From Bifidobacterium bohemicum DSM 22767 (GTDB taxonomy: Bacteria; Actinomycetota; Actinomycetes; Actinomycetales; Bifidobacteriaceae), in the NCBI RefSeq assembly GCF_000741525.1, contig NZ_JGYP01000002.1, positions 310,001-374,000 on the forward strand: a DNA stretch of 64,000 nucleotides. The letters are read 5' to 3'. The position numbers were made by a program, and so were the translations under genes. Positions 28,852-38,422 of this stretch are shown here, in pieces; the stretch's first letter is position 1, and the number at the start of each line of letters is the position of its first letter. The notes below the pieces were generated by a model. It worked only from the letters and a program-made list of their open reading frames with translations, ran no database searches and was not told where the DNA came from.

Positions 28852-29859
28852 TTACTGAGCACGAGCTTCAGACACCACGCAATGCGGAAGATTCGCCCCC
28901 TGCCCCTTGCCGATGAGCACAAGGGCTTTGTACGCCTCCTCCAGAGTGGAAACCTGTACGTCACGTAGCCCTTGCGGCACATGACCTGCAACCTCGTCGC
29001 AGTTCGAAGCCGGTGCCAGAAACCAACTCGCGCCATCCCGCTTGGCGGCAATCATCTTAAGTTTGATACCGCCGATTCTGCCGACCTTGCCTTGCTTATC
29101 GATCGTGCCGGTCCCCGCGATCGTCCTGCCGCCGGTCTCATCCTGCACAGTGAGCTTGTTAAGCGTTCCGAGCGCATACATCATGCCGGCCGAGGGGCCG
29201 CCGATATCGTCCACATGCATCGCGATTCTCACATTGTGCGTCCTCAACCCCAGACGATTGGCATAGGCAATCGCCGCGGCGGAGGCGGAATCCTGGGAGC
29301 CCTTCATCTGCTTAATGGTTCCACGACCGTACTCTTCACTGGTCTGCCCAGGAGGGAACACCGCCTCAGTGGGCAACAGATCCTGTTGTGGATCGAAAAC
29401 CGCAAAGACGGTCTCGGCTCCGATGGCGGGATAGCCGGGCACGCCTCTGGCATTGACGGTTGTCAGCAGCAATTTGCCCTTTGTCGCATATGTTTTGGTG
29501 CCTGTTATGGAGATGACGGATTTGCCGCTCGCCTTGGCCAAAACATCCTGTGTGGGACCGGGCGATTCGATGACATAGGGGGTGGGCAGCACCAGCACCG
29601 CCGCACACAGTGCCATGCAAATCAAACCCACGAAATACCGAAGGCCATGACCGCGCCAGTAACACATGGATCGACTTGACCACAACCGACGCACTGCCGT
29701 CGTTTTCACAAAAGAAGAGCCATCTTCAGCGGCAATCCCAAAGCCACCGTCTTCACTGACCTGCCCCGCCACCATGTCACCGCCCCCCACCGATCCTTCA
29801 GCCGCTGGTTGGCCAGCCCTGAATTGACCGGATTCGAAATCTTGCTGCACAGGTTTCAT
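28852..29859 (-). CDS. Membrane-anchored Lon-type (S16) serine protease
   Basis: About 335 residues from the ATG at 29859 (MKPVQQDFESG), with TTGGGGA upstream; the frame is open to 30009. A polar N-terminus precedes one transmembrane helix (FVGLICMALCAAVLVLPTPY), so the rest is extracellular. A degenerate PDZ-like region follows, then the Lon proteolytic domain with catalytic serine in DDIGGPSAGMMYALG and lysine in GGIKLKMIAAKRDGA. It matches the actinobacterial YlbL/Rv3194c type (secreted Lon-like PDZ protease). The divergent neighbour is the DUF2342 protein, a conserved actinobacterial pairing. The substrate is unknown. Confidence 0.85.
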   Translation of the reverse strand: MKPVQQDFESGQFRAGQPAAEGSVGGGDMVAGQVSEDGGFGIAAEDGSSFVKTTAVRRLWSSRSMCYWRGHGLRYFVGLICMALCAAVLVLPTPYVIESPGPTQDVLAKASGKSVISITGTKTYATKGKLLLTTVNARGVPGYPAIGAETVFAVFDPQQDLLPTEAVFPPGQTSEEYGRGTIKQMKGSQDSASAAAIAYANRLGLRTHNVRIAMHVDDIGGPSAGMMYALGTLNKLTVQDETGGRTIAGTGTIDKQGKVGRIGGIKLKMIAAKRDGASWFLAPASNCDEVAGHVPQGLRDVQVSTLEEAYKALVLIGKGQGANLPHCVVSEARAQ

Positions 29860-30007
29860 AATCCCCAAGTATGCTTGCCGCGCCGGACTCACCGAACACC
29901 CAGAGCGAAAACGCCACAGAAGACCATACAGACCAATATCATGGAGACAGCGGGCGTCAAGGCCGTTCATAATTTTTCGCAGCACGAGCAAAGGACGAAA
30001 CCGGAAC

Positions 30008-31732
30008 ATGGACGAGAATGCGATTCATCAATGGCTGGTCGAATGCTTCGGCCCGATACAAGGCAACATGGCATTCCAGCAGCTGAACTCGCTGCCTGAC
30101 GGAGTCAAAGATCAAATCATGAGTCAGGATCCGGAACAGCTGCCCAAACCCTCAGAAGTCCACGCACTGATGCAGGCGTTTACCGCCAGCGGCCTGAATA
30201 CGGTGAACGACATGGAGCGGACCACCGAGGAAGGGCCCATCAATGTAAGGCTCGCCTCCTCCATCGCCTTGGCGCAGGCGAACGATGAGTCCAGTGAACA
30301 AACAGTGAGCGCGGCGCAGGGACAGGCCGTCCGACAGGCAATGAGCGAGGCGAACCTATGGTTGGACACCACCTGCTCCCTCGACCCGGCACCGGGCGAA
30401 CCACAGGTCTTCACCAGAGCAGACTGGGTCAATGCGACACTCGATTCGTGGGCGAAGTTCGCAAGCCCTGTGGAGCAATCCGTCAGCGACGCACTTTCCA
30501 GCGTGATTACCGACAGGTTCGGAGACAGCTTCGGAGAAGGCGGCATGGCGAAGATCTTCGCTGGCCCGATACCGATCGACATTCCCGAAAGCATGAACAG
30601 TCCAGCAGCCATCATTCGGCTGATGGGCAATATGGCGTATTCGATGCAACTGGGGCATGCCGCGGGTGAACTGTCCCACAAGGTGCGCGGAAGCTTCGAT
30701 CAGGGAATCGCTTTGCAGAGCAATCCGGCCGGGGCGCTGATTGCACAGAACGCGACGGAATACGCCAAGAGCCTGCAAATCGACGAGTCCGAGGTGTTGA
30801 GCTTCCTGGCGCTCGGCGAAGCCGCCCACGCACGGTTGTTCGCGCAGGTGCCGTGGCTCATGCCCCGCTTTGAAGCGCTTATCGGCAAGTATTCACGCGG
30901 CGTCGATATCGATTTGGATGCGGTTGAGGAACAGTTGCGCGATGCAGCCTCAATGGATCCGGAGTCGATTTCAGGAGCTGTGGACCTTTCGAAAGTCGGC
31001 ATTCCCGACACACCCGAACAACAGGAAGCCGTCGCCAGTCTTGAAACGCTGCTTGCTCTTGTAGAAGGCTGGGTGGACTGCGTCACATGGCGGGCAGGCA
31101 TGGCGCACCTCCCCCACATCGATCAGCTACGCGAGATGATGCGTCGCGACCGTGCCGTGGGCGGACCGGCCGAACAGACCTTCGAAAATCTGTTAGGCAT
31201 ACATCTTCAGCCCAAGCGGATGCGCGAAGCAGCGGCCGAGTGGGAACGAATCGGAACCACCGAAGGCGATAAGGCACGCGATGCCAAGTGGTCACATCCA
31301 GACCTTCTGCCTACCCTACCCGCCGAAGAGGCCGATTCTGGAGACATGACCGTCCCTGCGGCGCCGACGAGCGGAGACGACACGGCCGCTGCCGTTTCCG
31401 AAACGACATCCGCTTCCGCGCAAGACAGCACCGATGCAATCGACTGGGACGCCGAACTGAGCAAGCTGCTTGACGAAGACGACGATGAAAAGCGTTCCAG
31501 CAAGCGCGATTTCCTGAACCGCAAAGACGGCAAGCCGAACGATGTCGACGGCACTGACCGCTTCGATAGCGAAGGTAACGCCCATAACGTTTCCACCGAC
31601 CCGTCCGACACCTCCCATGCCTCCGACGGTTTGCCCCACAACACCAATGAGGCAAATCGCGCCGACGACGCGGACAATGACGGAGGCGAGAATACCGGCG
31701 ACGGAACAGAGGGCTTCACCGACCGTCAATAG
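30008..31732 (+). CDS. DUF2342-type zinc-dependent metalloprotease-like protein
   Basis: 574 residues. Resembles the actinobacterial 'zinc-dependent metalloprotease / F420 biosynthesis-associated' family beside the PDZ/Lon-like gene. The putative metal motif is GEAAHARLFAQVPWL (E271, H274): the ExxH part is present, but the first histidine of a classical HExxH is glycine, as is usual in this family. From about residue 430 the chain becomes a low-complexity acidic tail rich in D, S, T, E and A. No membrane helix. No F420-synthesis genes are near, so the family name should not be read as a function. Confidence 0.8.
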   Translation: MDENAIHQWLVECFGPIQGNMAFQQLNSLPDGVKDQIMSQDPEQLPKPSEVHALMQAFTASGLNTVNDMERTTEEGPINVRLASSIALAQANDESSEQTVSAAQGQAVRQAMSEANLWLDTTCSLDPAPGEPQVFTRADWVNATLDSWAKFASPVEQSVSDALSSVITDRFGDSFGEGGMAKIFAGPIPIDIPESMNSPAAIIRLMGNMAYSMQLGHAAGELSHKVRGSFDQGIALQSNPAGALIAQNATEYAKSLQIDESEVLSFLALGEAAHARLFAQVPWLMPRFEALIGKYSRGVDIDLDAVEEQLRDAASMDPESISGAVDLSKVGIPDTPEQQEAVASLETLLALVEGWVDCVTWRAGMAHLPHIDQLREMMRRDRAVGGPAEQTFENLLGIHLQPKRMREAAAEWERIGTTEGDKARDAKWSHPDLLPTLPAEEADSGDMTVPAAPTSGDDTAAAVSETTSASAQDSTDAIDWDAELSKLLDEDDDEKRSSKRDFLNRKDGKPNDVDGTDRFDSEGNAHNVSTDPSDTSHASDGLPHNTNEANRADDADNDGGENTGDGTEGFTDRQ

Positions 31733-31827
31733 TCAGCAAGCATGTCTTGCACGATCCATCAGTGGATTCATGACGCATTCCCAGCGTCCGCTCGAACCGT
31801 GGGTGAATTGGTTCCGTTCTTCTGCCG

Positions 31828-33336
31828 TCACCGGTACAGGAATCGGCTGGGAGCCCTGGTAAACGAAGAAACTCCATCCTTGGTTTTCGCGTATGAAAGG
31901 TGCAGTGTATCCTCGGCACGAGTGACACCCACGTAGAACAGTCGGCGCTCCTCCTCCAACGCCTCGCTCGGAGAGGGTGAACCATATGGCAGAAGGCCTT
32001 CGGAGCAGCCGACGATGAACACGTGTTTGAACTCCAGACCTTTTGAGGCATGAATCGTGGAAATGGTGACTTCACCCTGTTCCGCCCCCCGGATAGCCAC
32101 GGCTTCAAGCGCATCTCGCAGACCCTCATCTTCAGGTTCAAGCACAGATGAGCTCCAACCGGCGTCCCGGCGTACCCGAGAGCGCAGTCCCATTCGTTTC
32201 AGCTCGCGAGCAATGACCTGTTGTTGGGCATTCAAACGCGTAAGAACGGCACAGTCCTGCGGCTTAGATCCTTGGTCAATGAATTTCGCTATGCGTTGGG
32301 CAACCCCGATGGCCTCCTGGGCGTCATCGTCGTAAACGTTGCGCATCACACGCATGCCTTTGGCTCGTGGCGATTGTAACCTCAAGTAATTCTCGCGGTC
32401 GGGTGCGGCCGAAAGCACACGATTCGCATAGCTGACCACCTGCGGGGTGGAACGATAATCGATATTGAGATCAACATCGGCGCTTAAGGGACCAAATTCC
32501 CGATCGAAGCCAAGAAGACTGTAGCTGCTGGCACCTGCGAAGGAATAGATGGTCTGGGCAGGGTCGCCCACCACGCATACCTCACGGCTATCGTTCAGCC
32601 ACAGGGTCATCAGGCGGTGCTGCAGCGGCGAAACGTCCTGATACTCATCGACGGTCAGGTGCCCGACGGAACGACGAATGGCAGCTGCCTGTTCATCAAA
32701 ATGCTCAAGTACGTGGCACGTCAACAACAGAATGTCGTTAAAATCCATCTGACCTCGGCCGGACTTTTCCTCCTCGTAAGCCAGGTAGAACGCGGCGAAA
32801 TCCTCAGGATCAAGGCCGGCCGGTGGTTGATGATGCAGCGCCGAGCATACGCGCGCATAATCGTCAGGCGCGATCAGGCCAACCTTGGCCCAACTGACTT
32901 CGGCCAATACATCGCGTACCGCAAAAGTGTCGAACCCGATGCCATCGGCACCAACGGAACGCTTAAGCGCCTGGGCTGCCAGCATTTGCGGATCGTCACA
33001 CACATGCGGCAACGGAGCATCGCTGACCTGCGGCCAGACGGAACACAGCTGGTGCAGTGCGGCCGAATGGAACGTGGCGGCTTTGACTCCCTCGACACCG
33101 AGTGCGCCAAGACGGTTCTTCATCTCGTTCGCCGCCTTCACCGAAAACGTCACGGCAAGCACCTCAGAAGGCCGCCATTGACGGCTGGCACAGGCGTAGG
33201 CAATCCTGCGGGTGACGGTACGCGTCTTACCCGCCCCAGCCCCCGCAATGATACGCACCGGCCCCTCAAGGGTCGTCGCGGCCTCAAGTTGAGCCTCGTC
33301 CAACCCTTCAAGCAGTGTGCGTGCATCGGCGATCAT
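31828..33336 (-). CDS. UvrD/PcrA-type superfamily 1 DNA helicase
   Basis: 502 residues, shorter than typical UvrD (about 720). ATP-driven 3'-5' DNA unwinding is expected. Seen: the Q motif LDEAQLEAATT, Walker A AGAGAGKTRTVTRRI (about 31-45), motif II TVDEYQDVSPLQ (DEYQ in place of DEQQ/DEAQ), motif III VGDPAQTIYSFAGA, motif V ISTIHASKGLEFKHVFIVG and motif VI EERRLFYVGVTRA. The regulatory inserts and C-terminal domain of full UvrD2 are missing, as in other short bifidobacterial forms. The start codon lacks a clear ribosome site. Divergent from the kinase-like gene. Confidence 0.9.
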   Translation of the reverse strand: MIADARTLLEGLDEAQLEAATTLEGPVRIIAGAGAGKTRTVTRRIAYACASRQWRPSEVLAVTFSVKAANEMKNRLGALGVEGVKAATFHSAALHQLCSVWPQVSDAPLPHVCDDPQMLAAQALKRSVGADGIGFDTFAVRDVLAEVSWAKVGLIAPDDYARVCSALHHQPPAGLDPEDFAAFYLAYEEEKSGRGQMDFNDILLLTCHVLEHFDEQAAAIRRSVGHLTVDEYQDVSPLQHRLMTLWLNDSREVCVVGDPAQTIYSFAGASSYSLLGFDREFGPLSADVDLNIDYRSTPQVVSYANRVLSAAPDRENYLRLQSPRAKGMRVMRNVYDDDAQEAIGVAQRIAKFIDQGSKPQDCAVLTRLNAQQQVIARELKRMGLRSRVRRDAGWSSSVLEPEDEGLRDALEAVAIRGAEQGEVTISTIHASKGLEFKHVFIVGCSEGLLPYGSPSPSEALEEERRLFYVGVTRAEDTLHLSYAKTKDGVSSFTRAPSRFLYR

Positions 33337-33413
33337 AGTGACTCATTGTGCCAGCGGGAGTGGTCTTGAACACATGCGGCATGGCGGGATATACGCTGTA
33401 TTAATCTAGAATT

Positions 33414-35231
33414 GTGACTTCAGGAAGCAAACTTATGTTAGCGGCGCTGGCATCAGCCGCCATGCCCGGACTAGCCGTATCCGGTGTGTATGAAAGCAAG
33501 CAGAGTAACTATTGCGACGATCAAGCCGGAATTGACCATGCCATCGTGCAAGACAACGCAGGTCGCCACTATGACATTTTCGCTACTTCAACCCGAGAGG
33601 GCCGCACACGGCTGAGCAACCGGGCCAAGGCGGCGCGCGCGCTCGAACGATCGCGAGAGCTTTCGGCTTTGGGCTTCCAGATAGACCACGTCGCCGGTTT
33701 CAGCGACACCGGAAAGCACAGCCCCACCGGGAATTACTGCGTACTGGTGACCACCGCGGTGGAAGGCGAGGTAAGGCCTCTCAAACTGTTGACCCTCGAC
33801 GATTGCGCAAGCGTGGGCACGGCTTTGGCGGCCATCCATCGGCAGAACCCTGAGCTGGGCGGCAAAGGCCGTTCGTATTCAACCGGACAGATACGATCAC
33901 AGCTGACCTCATGGATTCAGCGTCTGCGCCGCGCCGGGCACGTTCCCACGGCCATCACTTCAAGCTGGTCGAAAATCATCGAAACCGACGGCCTGTGGTC
34001 ATTTTCTACCTGCTTCGTGCACGGAGGCCTTTCCGACGGGGATCTCCTGTTCACGGGCTCCACAATCACCGCCATCACCAACTGGCAGAACATGCAGATC
34101 AACGACCCCGCACGCGACCTGGCCTGGATTTTCGCCAAGCTCAATGAGGCGCACAGGGACGCGCTCATGAGCGCCTACGGAAGGATGATGGGAGCACGTC
34201 TTGATCCTCTAATTCTGCTCAGAGCGAACTTGTGGCTACAGATGGAACAGGTGGGTGACTTCATTGAAGCCTTATGCCATGCGGACACCCCCAAAATCAT
34301 GAATTTCAAGGCTCAAGTCGAACGCTTGGCACACCAGCTGACGGTTGTGGCCAACCGCGAAACCGCCGAACAAAGCGCCGCCATAGCAGCCACAGAGGCG
34401 GCGAACGCCAACAAAGATCCGGTCAAGCAGGTCGAGCAAGCCGCGTTGCCCTCCACAAAGAATAATTCCGTTGACTCCGAGGATAAAACGGGCTCGGCCG
34501 AAATCACTAAACGCAGCCCGGCCCGCCGAAACGACACCGCAGACGATACCATCAGTCGTCAGATCAAACCAAGCAAACAGGCAGCAAACGTTGACGCCAT
34601 GCAGGCCGACGACTCCACTGGCGACAGCGTCATCGGAGGACACATCTATCCAGACATGCCCAAAGGGTCTTCACTGGAAACGATGGTGCTTTCCAGGTCC
34701 GAAGGCGACAGAGCGGACGGAACGGCCGCAGACACCGGCAATCAAGACAGCATTCCCGACTCGCACGCCCCCGGACTTCCGGTAGACGTGGTGAATTCCG
34801 ACTCAGGGGAAAGTCGAGCGGACGACGACGGTATGAGCGGCCACGGATACGCGACTTCCAACCCCTACGATGGTTCGTCGTCGCAGGGCGGGGAGCGGCG
34901 CCCCTCAACCGCGACGTTGTTCATCCCGATTCTGGAGGAGCAGGAACGCGCATTGAGGGATGCGCAGGAAGGTCTGGAGGAATACGAGGAGTATGGGGCC
35001 GATCAGTCAAAGGAAATCAAGACAGCTTCCAACGGTTCCGAGGACCAATCGAATTCCAATAGGGTCAGCGACCCCAACGACTCCAATGAATCAGATGGCT
35101 CCGACGGTACCCATGATTCAAGTCGGATCGATGCCCCCGATCATCCAAACCCCGAAGACAGAACGGCAACGATCGACGACACCGGTGACGCACCAGGAGC
35201 AATCTCGAACGACACGCCGGAAACAGCCTAG
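33414..35231 (+). CDS. Aminoglycoside/macrolide phosphotransferase-like pseudokinase with long acidic tail
   Basis: 605 residues from the GTG at 33414. An ATG at 33435 has a better ribosome site (AGGAAG). The first 310 residues follow the APH fold: LAALASAAMPGL start, phosphate-loop region, GTALAAIHRQNPELGG, then the catalytic area. There the usual HGDxxxxN reads HGGLSDGDLL (203-212) and the metal aspartate of the IDW motif is asparagine (ITNWQN, N223), followed by DPARDLAW. The base, the metal ligand and the Asn are all changed, so it is probably catalytically dead. The C-terminal 290 residues are low-complexity, rich in D, S, N, T, G and E, with one helical stretch (LEEQERALRDAQEGLEEYEE). 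Neighbours are the helicase and DUF3107, a conserved actinobacterial locus. Confidence 0.8.
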   Translation: MTSGSKLMLAALASAAMPGLAVSGVYESKQSNYCDDQAGIDHAIVQDNAGRHYDIFATSTREGRTRLSNRAKAARALERSRELSALGFQIDHVAGFSDTGKHSPTGNYCVLVTTAVEGEVRPLKLLTLDDCASVGTALAAIHRQNPELGGKGRSYSTGQIRSQLTSWIQRLRRAGHVPTAITSSWSKIIETDGLWSFSTCFVHGGLSDGDLLFTGSTITAITNWQNMQINDPARDLAWIFAKLNEAHRDALMSAYGRMMGARLDPLILLRANLWLQMEQVGDFIEALCHADTPKIMNFKAQVERLAHQLTVVANRETAEQSAAIAATEAANANKDPVKQVEQAALPSTKNNSVDSEDKTGSAEITKRSPARRNDTADDTISRQIKPSKQAANVDAMQADDSTGDSVIGGHIYPDMPKGSSLETMVLSRSEGDRADGTAADTGNQDSIPDSHAPGLPVDVVNSDSGESRADDDGMSGHGYATSNPYDGSSSQGGERRPSTATLFIPILEEQERALRDAQEGLEEYEEYGADQSKEIKTASNGSEDQSNSNRVSDPNDSNESDGSDGTHDSSRIDAPDHPNPEDRTATIDDTGDAPGAISNDTPETA

Positions 35232-35412
35232 GACGTTAACCCGCAGTCGGTCGCAACGAACATAGACTGCACGCGCGGCCGACCTCATCAACCCGGCGAC
35301 ATAAACGAGTCTTGCGGCCAATGGCGAAAAACTATCCCGAATCACGCTACAATCAATAGCGGCAACAATACGGTCAACACGACTGACCTAAATCAAAGAA
35401 ATGAGGAAATTC

Positions 35413-35637
35413 ATGGACGTCGAATTCGGTATCCGCGACATTGAACGGCCCGTTCAGTTCAGCACCGACCAAAGCGTGGACGAAGTCAGCCAGGCAGTAA
35501 CCAACGCGATAACCGCGGGCCAGCCGGTAACACTGACCGACAGCAAGGGCCGCCGTATCATCGTCCCGGCAAATGCACTGGGATACGCGGTAATTGGGTC
35601 CGAAACCAAGCATGCAGTGGGATTCGGCGCTCTGTAA
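35413..35637 (+). CDS. DUF3107 family small protein
   Basis: 74 residues from the ATG at 35413; the GAGGAAA ribosome site overlaps an in-frame ATG at 35401. Actinobacterial DUF3107 pattern: MDVEFGIRDIERPVQF, then a helix VDEVSQAVTNAI, then LTDSKGRRIIVPANALGYAVIG. A one-domain cytoplasmic protein with no known function. It is usually found near the UvrD-like helicase and the phosphotransferase-like gene, as here. Confidence 0.88.
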   Translation: MDVEFGIRDIERPVQFSTDQSVDEVSQAVTNAITAGQPVTLTDSKGRRIIVPANALGYAVIGSETKHAVGFGAL

Positions 35638-35651
35638 ACCGCATAACGAAC

Positions 35652-36536
35652 TCAAGGCAACATATCAATCGCGCCACGTCGCACGATTTCAGCAACGACG
35701 TCGCCATCCGTGACATTCTCTCCCAGGCGGTTCGGTTTGCCGGCTCCATGCCAGTCCGAACCGCCCGTGACCAACAGTCCGAGTTCTTCAGCGAGCGCCT
35801 CCAGACGCACACGATCGGCCTGCAGGTTGCCGCGATGACGTATTTCCAATCCATCCAAGCCAAGTCGTGCAAGTTGTCGAATATGCTCGTCATCGAGCAA
35901 AACGGCGTTACGGCTACGATCTGCCGGATGCGCCACAATACTGACCCCTCCTGCGTTGCGCACAACACGTACCACTTCCGCGGCGCTGGGAGATGGCGTA
36001 GGAATGTAATATTTACCGGAAGCCGACACCGCCCCCCGGAAAGCTTCGGAACGAGTCCGATACACTCCGGCGGCCACCAGCGCATCAGCCATATGTGGGC
36101 GTCCTATCGTTGTCTGTGACCCCTCCTTGACCTGTTCAAGCACGCTCTGCCAGCTGATTGGAAAATCTTCCGACAGAAGTCCGACCATATGTTTGGCACG
36201 TTTGAGCCTGGCCTCGCGCGTGCAGCGGAAAAGCCCGGAAATGCCCTCATTGTTTGGATCGTATTGGTAAGCCAGCATATGTACCGAAACCGGACCGCAT
36301 TCTGCAGTCACTTCAGTGCCACGTAAGACAGGAAACCCAAAACGACGCGAAGCCGCGGACGCATTTCGCCAGCCTGCTGTGGTGTCATGGTCGGTGATGG
36401 CCACGCCCTCGAGACCCTTGGCAACAGCTTGCTCCACCAATTCGACAGGGGTGTTGGTACCATCGGAGTAAACAGTATGGCAATGGAGATCCCATCCATG
36501 TTGCAACACAGTGCATACTCGCGCATTATTGTTCAT
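35652..36536 (-). CDS. PHP-domain metal-dependent phosphoesterase
   Basis: About 294 residues from the ATG at 36536 (MNNNARVCTVLQHGWDL); ATGs upstream at 36554 and 36611 are possible because no ribosome site decides. PHP metal motifs in order: DLHCHTVYSDGTNTPVEL, AITDHDTTAGW, TEVTAECGPVSVHML, GGVSIVAHPAD, and near the end TGGSDWHG. The family hydrolyses nucleotide phosphates or 3'-phosphoadenosine phosphate (5'-3' exonuclease or RNase AM-like). Substrate here is not known. Convergent with DUF3107. Confidence 0.87.
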   Translation of the reverse strand: MNNNARVCTVLQHGWDLHCHTVYSDGTNTPVELVEQAVAKGLEGVAITDHDTTAGWRNASAASRRFGFPVLRGTEVTAECGPVSVHMLAYQYDPNNEGISGLFRCTREARLKRAKHMVGLLSEDFPISWQSVLEQVKEGSQTTIGRPHMADALVAAGVYRTRSEAFRGAVSASGKYYIPTPSPSAAEVVRVVRNAGGVSIVAHPADRSRNAVLLDDEHIRQLARLGLDGLEIRHRGNLQADRVRLEALAEELGLLVTGGSDWHGAGKPNRLGENVTDGDVVAEIVRRGAIDMLP

Positions 36537-36594
36537 ACGACTATGGTAGGTCATTGGAACAAAAAACGTCAGTCTGTTGGGAGGCAAAGACGAA

Positions 36595-37299
36595 ATGTCC
36601 ACTAAACACACGCTGAATGCTGTCCGCAGCTCACAGCACAGTCAACGTGATCACGGGTCCTCGGAAATCTATGCCGCGTTGGATGCCGAAAGACGTCCAT
36701 CGGGATTCTGGCACGGCCCGATTTCATACGTTGTAATGTGCATTGCCGCGGCCGTAGGACTCTTCGCCTCATTAATGCTCGCGGCCGACACCCTGAAATT
36801 GGCCCGTAACCCCAACAAAGCCCTCGGATGCGACATCAGCTCGGTTTTGTCGTGCTCAAGAGTCGCGGACTCCCCGCAGGCCGAAATCGTCAAGTTCGGG
36901 GGTCTGAGTTTTCCAAATGCATTCTTCGGCATAGCGGTTTTCAGCGTATTCGTCACGGTGGCCGTGGTCGGCATGTGCCGCATCATGCTTCCCCGCTGGT
37001 TTGCGTTCTGCACATGGGCCGGTTGCGCAATAGCGATTCTGTACTCATACTGGCTTTTCACTCAGTCCATGTTCGTCATCAAAGCGCTGTGCCCTTGGTG
37101 CATGACAATGATGTTTGCTTCGACGATTATGTTCATGGCCTGCTCACATGCCACGGTGACCATGCAACACATGCCACGCGAAGCGGGATGGCTCAATACT
37201 TACTATCGCATGCGCTACGACCTCATGCTCGACATTGTGTGGATTCTTGCGATCATAGCCTTGATCTTCGTCAAGGAGGGCGCAGCGATTTTCTCTTGA
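36595..37299 (+). CDS. Vitamin K epoxide reductase-like (VKOR) membrane protein
   Basis: 234 residues from the ATG at 36595, with GGGAGG 10 bases upstream. Five hydrophobic helices. The VKOR cysteines are all present: loop pair C79 and C87 (GCDISSVLSCSR) and the active-site CPWC (C166/C169) near the fourth helix, after FGGLSFPNAFFG. Bacterial VKOR reoxidises DsbA-type proteins by passing electrons to quinone, in place of DsbB. No thioredoxin-fold partner is in the window. Bifidobacteria lack respiratory quinones, so the electron acceptor is an open question. Confidence 0.9.
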   Translation: MSTKHTLNAVRSSQHSQRDHGSSEIYAALDAERRPSGFWHGPISYVVMCIAAAVGLFASLMLAADTLKLARNPNKALGCDISSVLSCSRVADSPQAEIVKFGGLSFPNAFFGIAVFSVFVTVAVVGMCRIMLPRWFAFCTWAGCAIAILYSYWLFTQSMFVIKALCPWCMTMMFASTIMFMACSHATVTMQHMPREAGWLNTYYRMRYDLMLDIVWILAIIALIFVKEGAAIFS

Positions 37300-37516
37300 T
37301 CTCAATCAAGGGACCTCAATCAGGGCATCGGTTGATGGCGGTCAATGACCAACACCAATGAGTCAAACGGCGGGATTGCTTCAAGGGAACACCATTCCCG
37401 CCGTTTGCTTTGCCGCGGGTCGAAGCGGGCAGATCACCGTCTCACATCCTGCTGTTTACAATGGCGACCAAACGATACCTAATCATTTTTACCGATACAC
37501 CAATGGCATAAACCTA

Positions 37517-38422
37517 TTACAGCAGCGAGATTTCGGCGACGATCGTGGCCGAACCGGTCAGAACGACTCCGGTATCGGTGACATCGACGCGCAACAACCC
37601 ACCTCTTACGCTAATGTCCCAATGACTCACACCGGTCTTAGCCCGCAACGTCACGGCCGTGGCGCATAATCCGGTGCCGCAGGATAGCGTCTCGCCGCAA
37701 CCCCGTTCGTAGACACGCATCGTGGCCTTGCCCGTTCCATTGGATACCGCCGTGTCATCGATTCTTACGATTTCAACGTTCTGATCAGATTCGATCATCG
37801 GAGTCACCACAGGCTTAACCGCCAAATCGAGATTCTCAAGTTCCGGCAGTGCACTGTTTTCGTCTCGCTCATTCAACACAGCCACCACATGCGGGTTACC
37901 CATGTCGACGAATGTGCCCCGCAACCGCCCTTGTAACCCGGAAATCGAAACCCGATAAGCGTCAGGCTCACCCATGTGCCATTGGCCGACTTCCACATGG
38001 AACACGTCTTTCCCGTACGGTTCAAGGTCACCCAGTGCCCGCAATTGCTTGACACCGGCACGTGTTCCCAACCGGAATGCCGCGCCGTGCGATAGATCGA
38101 TCACACTTTCCCGTGCCGCAAGCAGCGTAATCGCACGTGTGCCATTCCCGCACATCTCCGCGTAACTGCCATCCGCATTGCGATAGTCCATGAACCACTG
38201 GGCTCCCCCGTCGGCGCAAGCCGCAATCTGCTCGGCAGTCAGGTCACTTACACACCCCACAGGCGCAAGGCGAATCAGCCCATCACCACCGATGCCGAAG
38301 TGCCGGTTGCATAGATGCCGTACTTCGTCAGCCGTGGGTTCACAATCCCCCTCACGGTCGACGTAAACGACAAAATCATTACCGGTGGCGTGCGCCTTAT
38401 AGACTGTTTCAGGAAGGGTCAT
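37517..38422 (-). CDS. dapF: Diaminopimelate epimerase
   Basis: 301 residues. Converts LL- to meso-diaminopimelate in the lysine and cell-wall precursor pathway. Both catalytic cysteines are in place: AEMCGNGTRAITLLA and GCGETLSCGTGLCA. The substrate region FVDMGNPHVVA and the N-terminal KAHATGNDFVVYVD are normal. Many bifidobacteria have L-lysine or ornithine, not DAP, in their peptidoglycan; DapF then serves lysine synthesis. It stands alone, 217 bases from VKOR and convergent with it. Confidence 0.95.
   Translation of the reverse strand: MTLPETVYKAHATGNDFVVYVDREGDCEPTADEVRHLCNRHFGIGGDGLIRLAPVGCVSDLTAEQIAACADGGAQWFMDYRNADGSYAEMCGNGTRAITLLAARESVIDLSHGAAFRLGTRAGVKQLRALGDLEPYGKDVFHVEVGQWHMGEPDAYRVSISGLQGRLRGTFVDMGNPHVVAVLNERDENSALPELENLDLAVKPVVTPMIESDQNVEIVRIDDTAVSNGTGKATMRVYERGCGETLSCGTGLCATAVTLRAKTGVSHWDISVRGGLLRVDVTDTGVVLTGSATIVAEISLL

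Noticed and set aside
33414..33434. Leaderless GTG start of the kinase-like gene as a firm call
   Set aside because: TATTAAT sits just upstream, but the ATG at 33435 has a good AGGAAG site; both starts remain possible.
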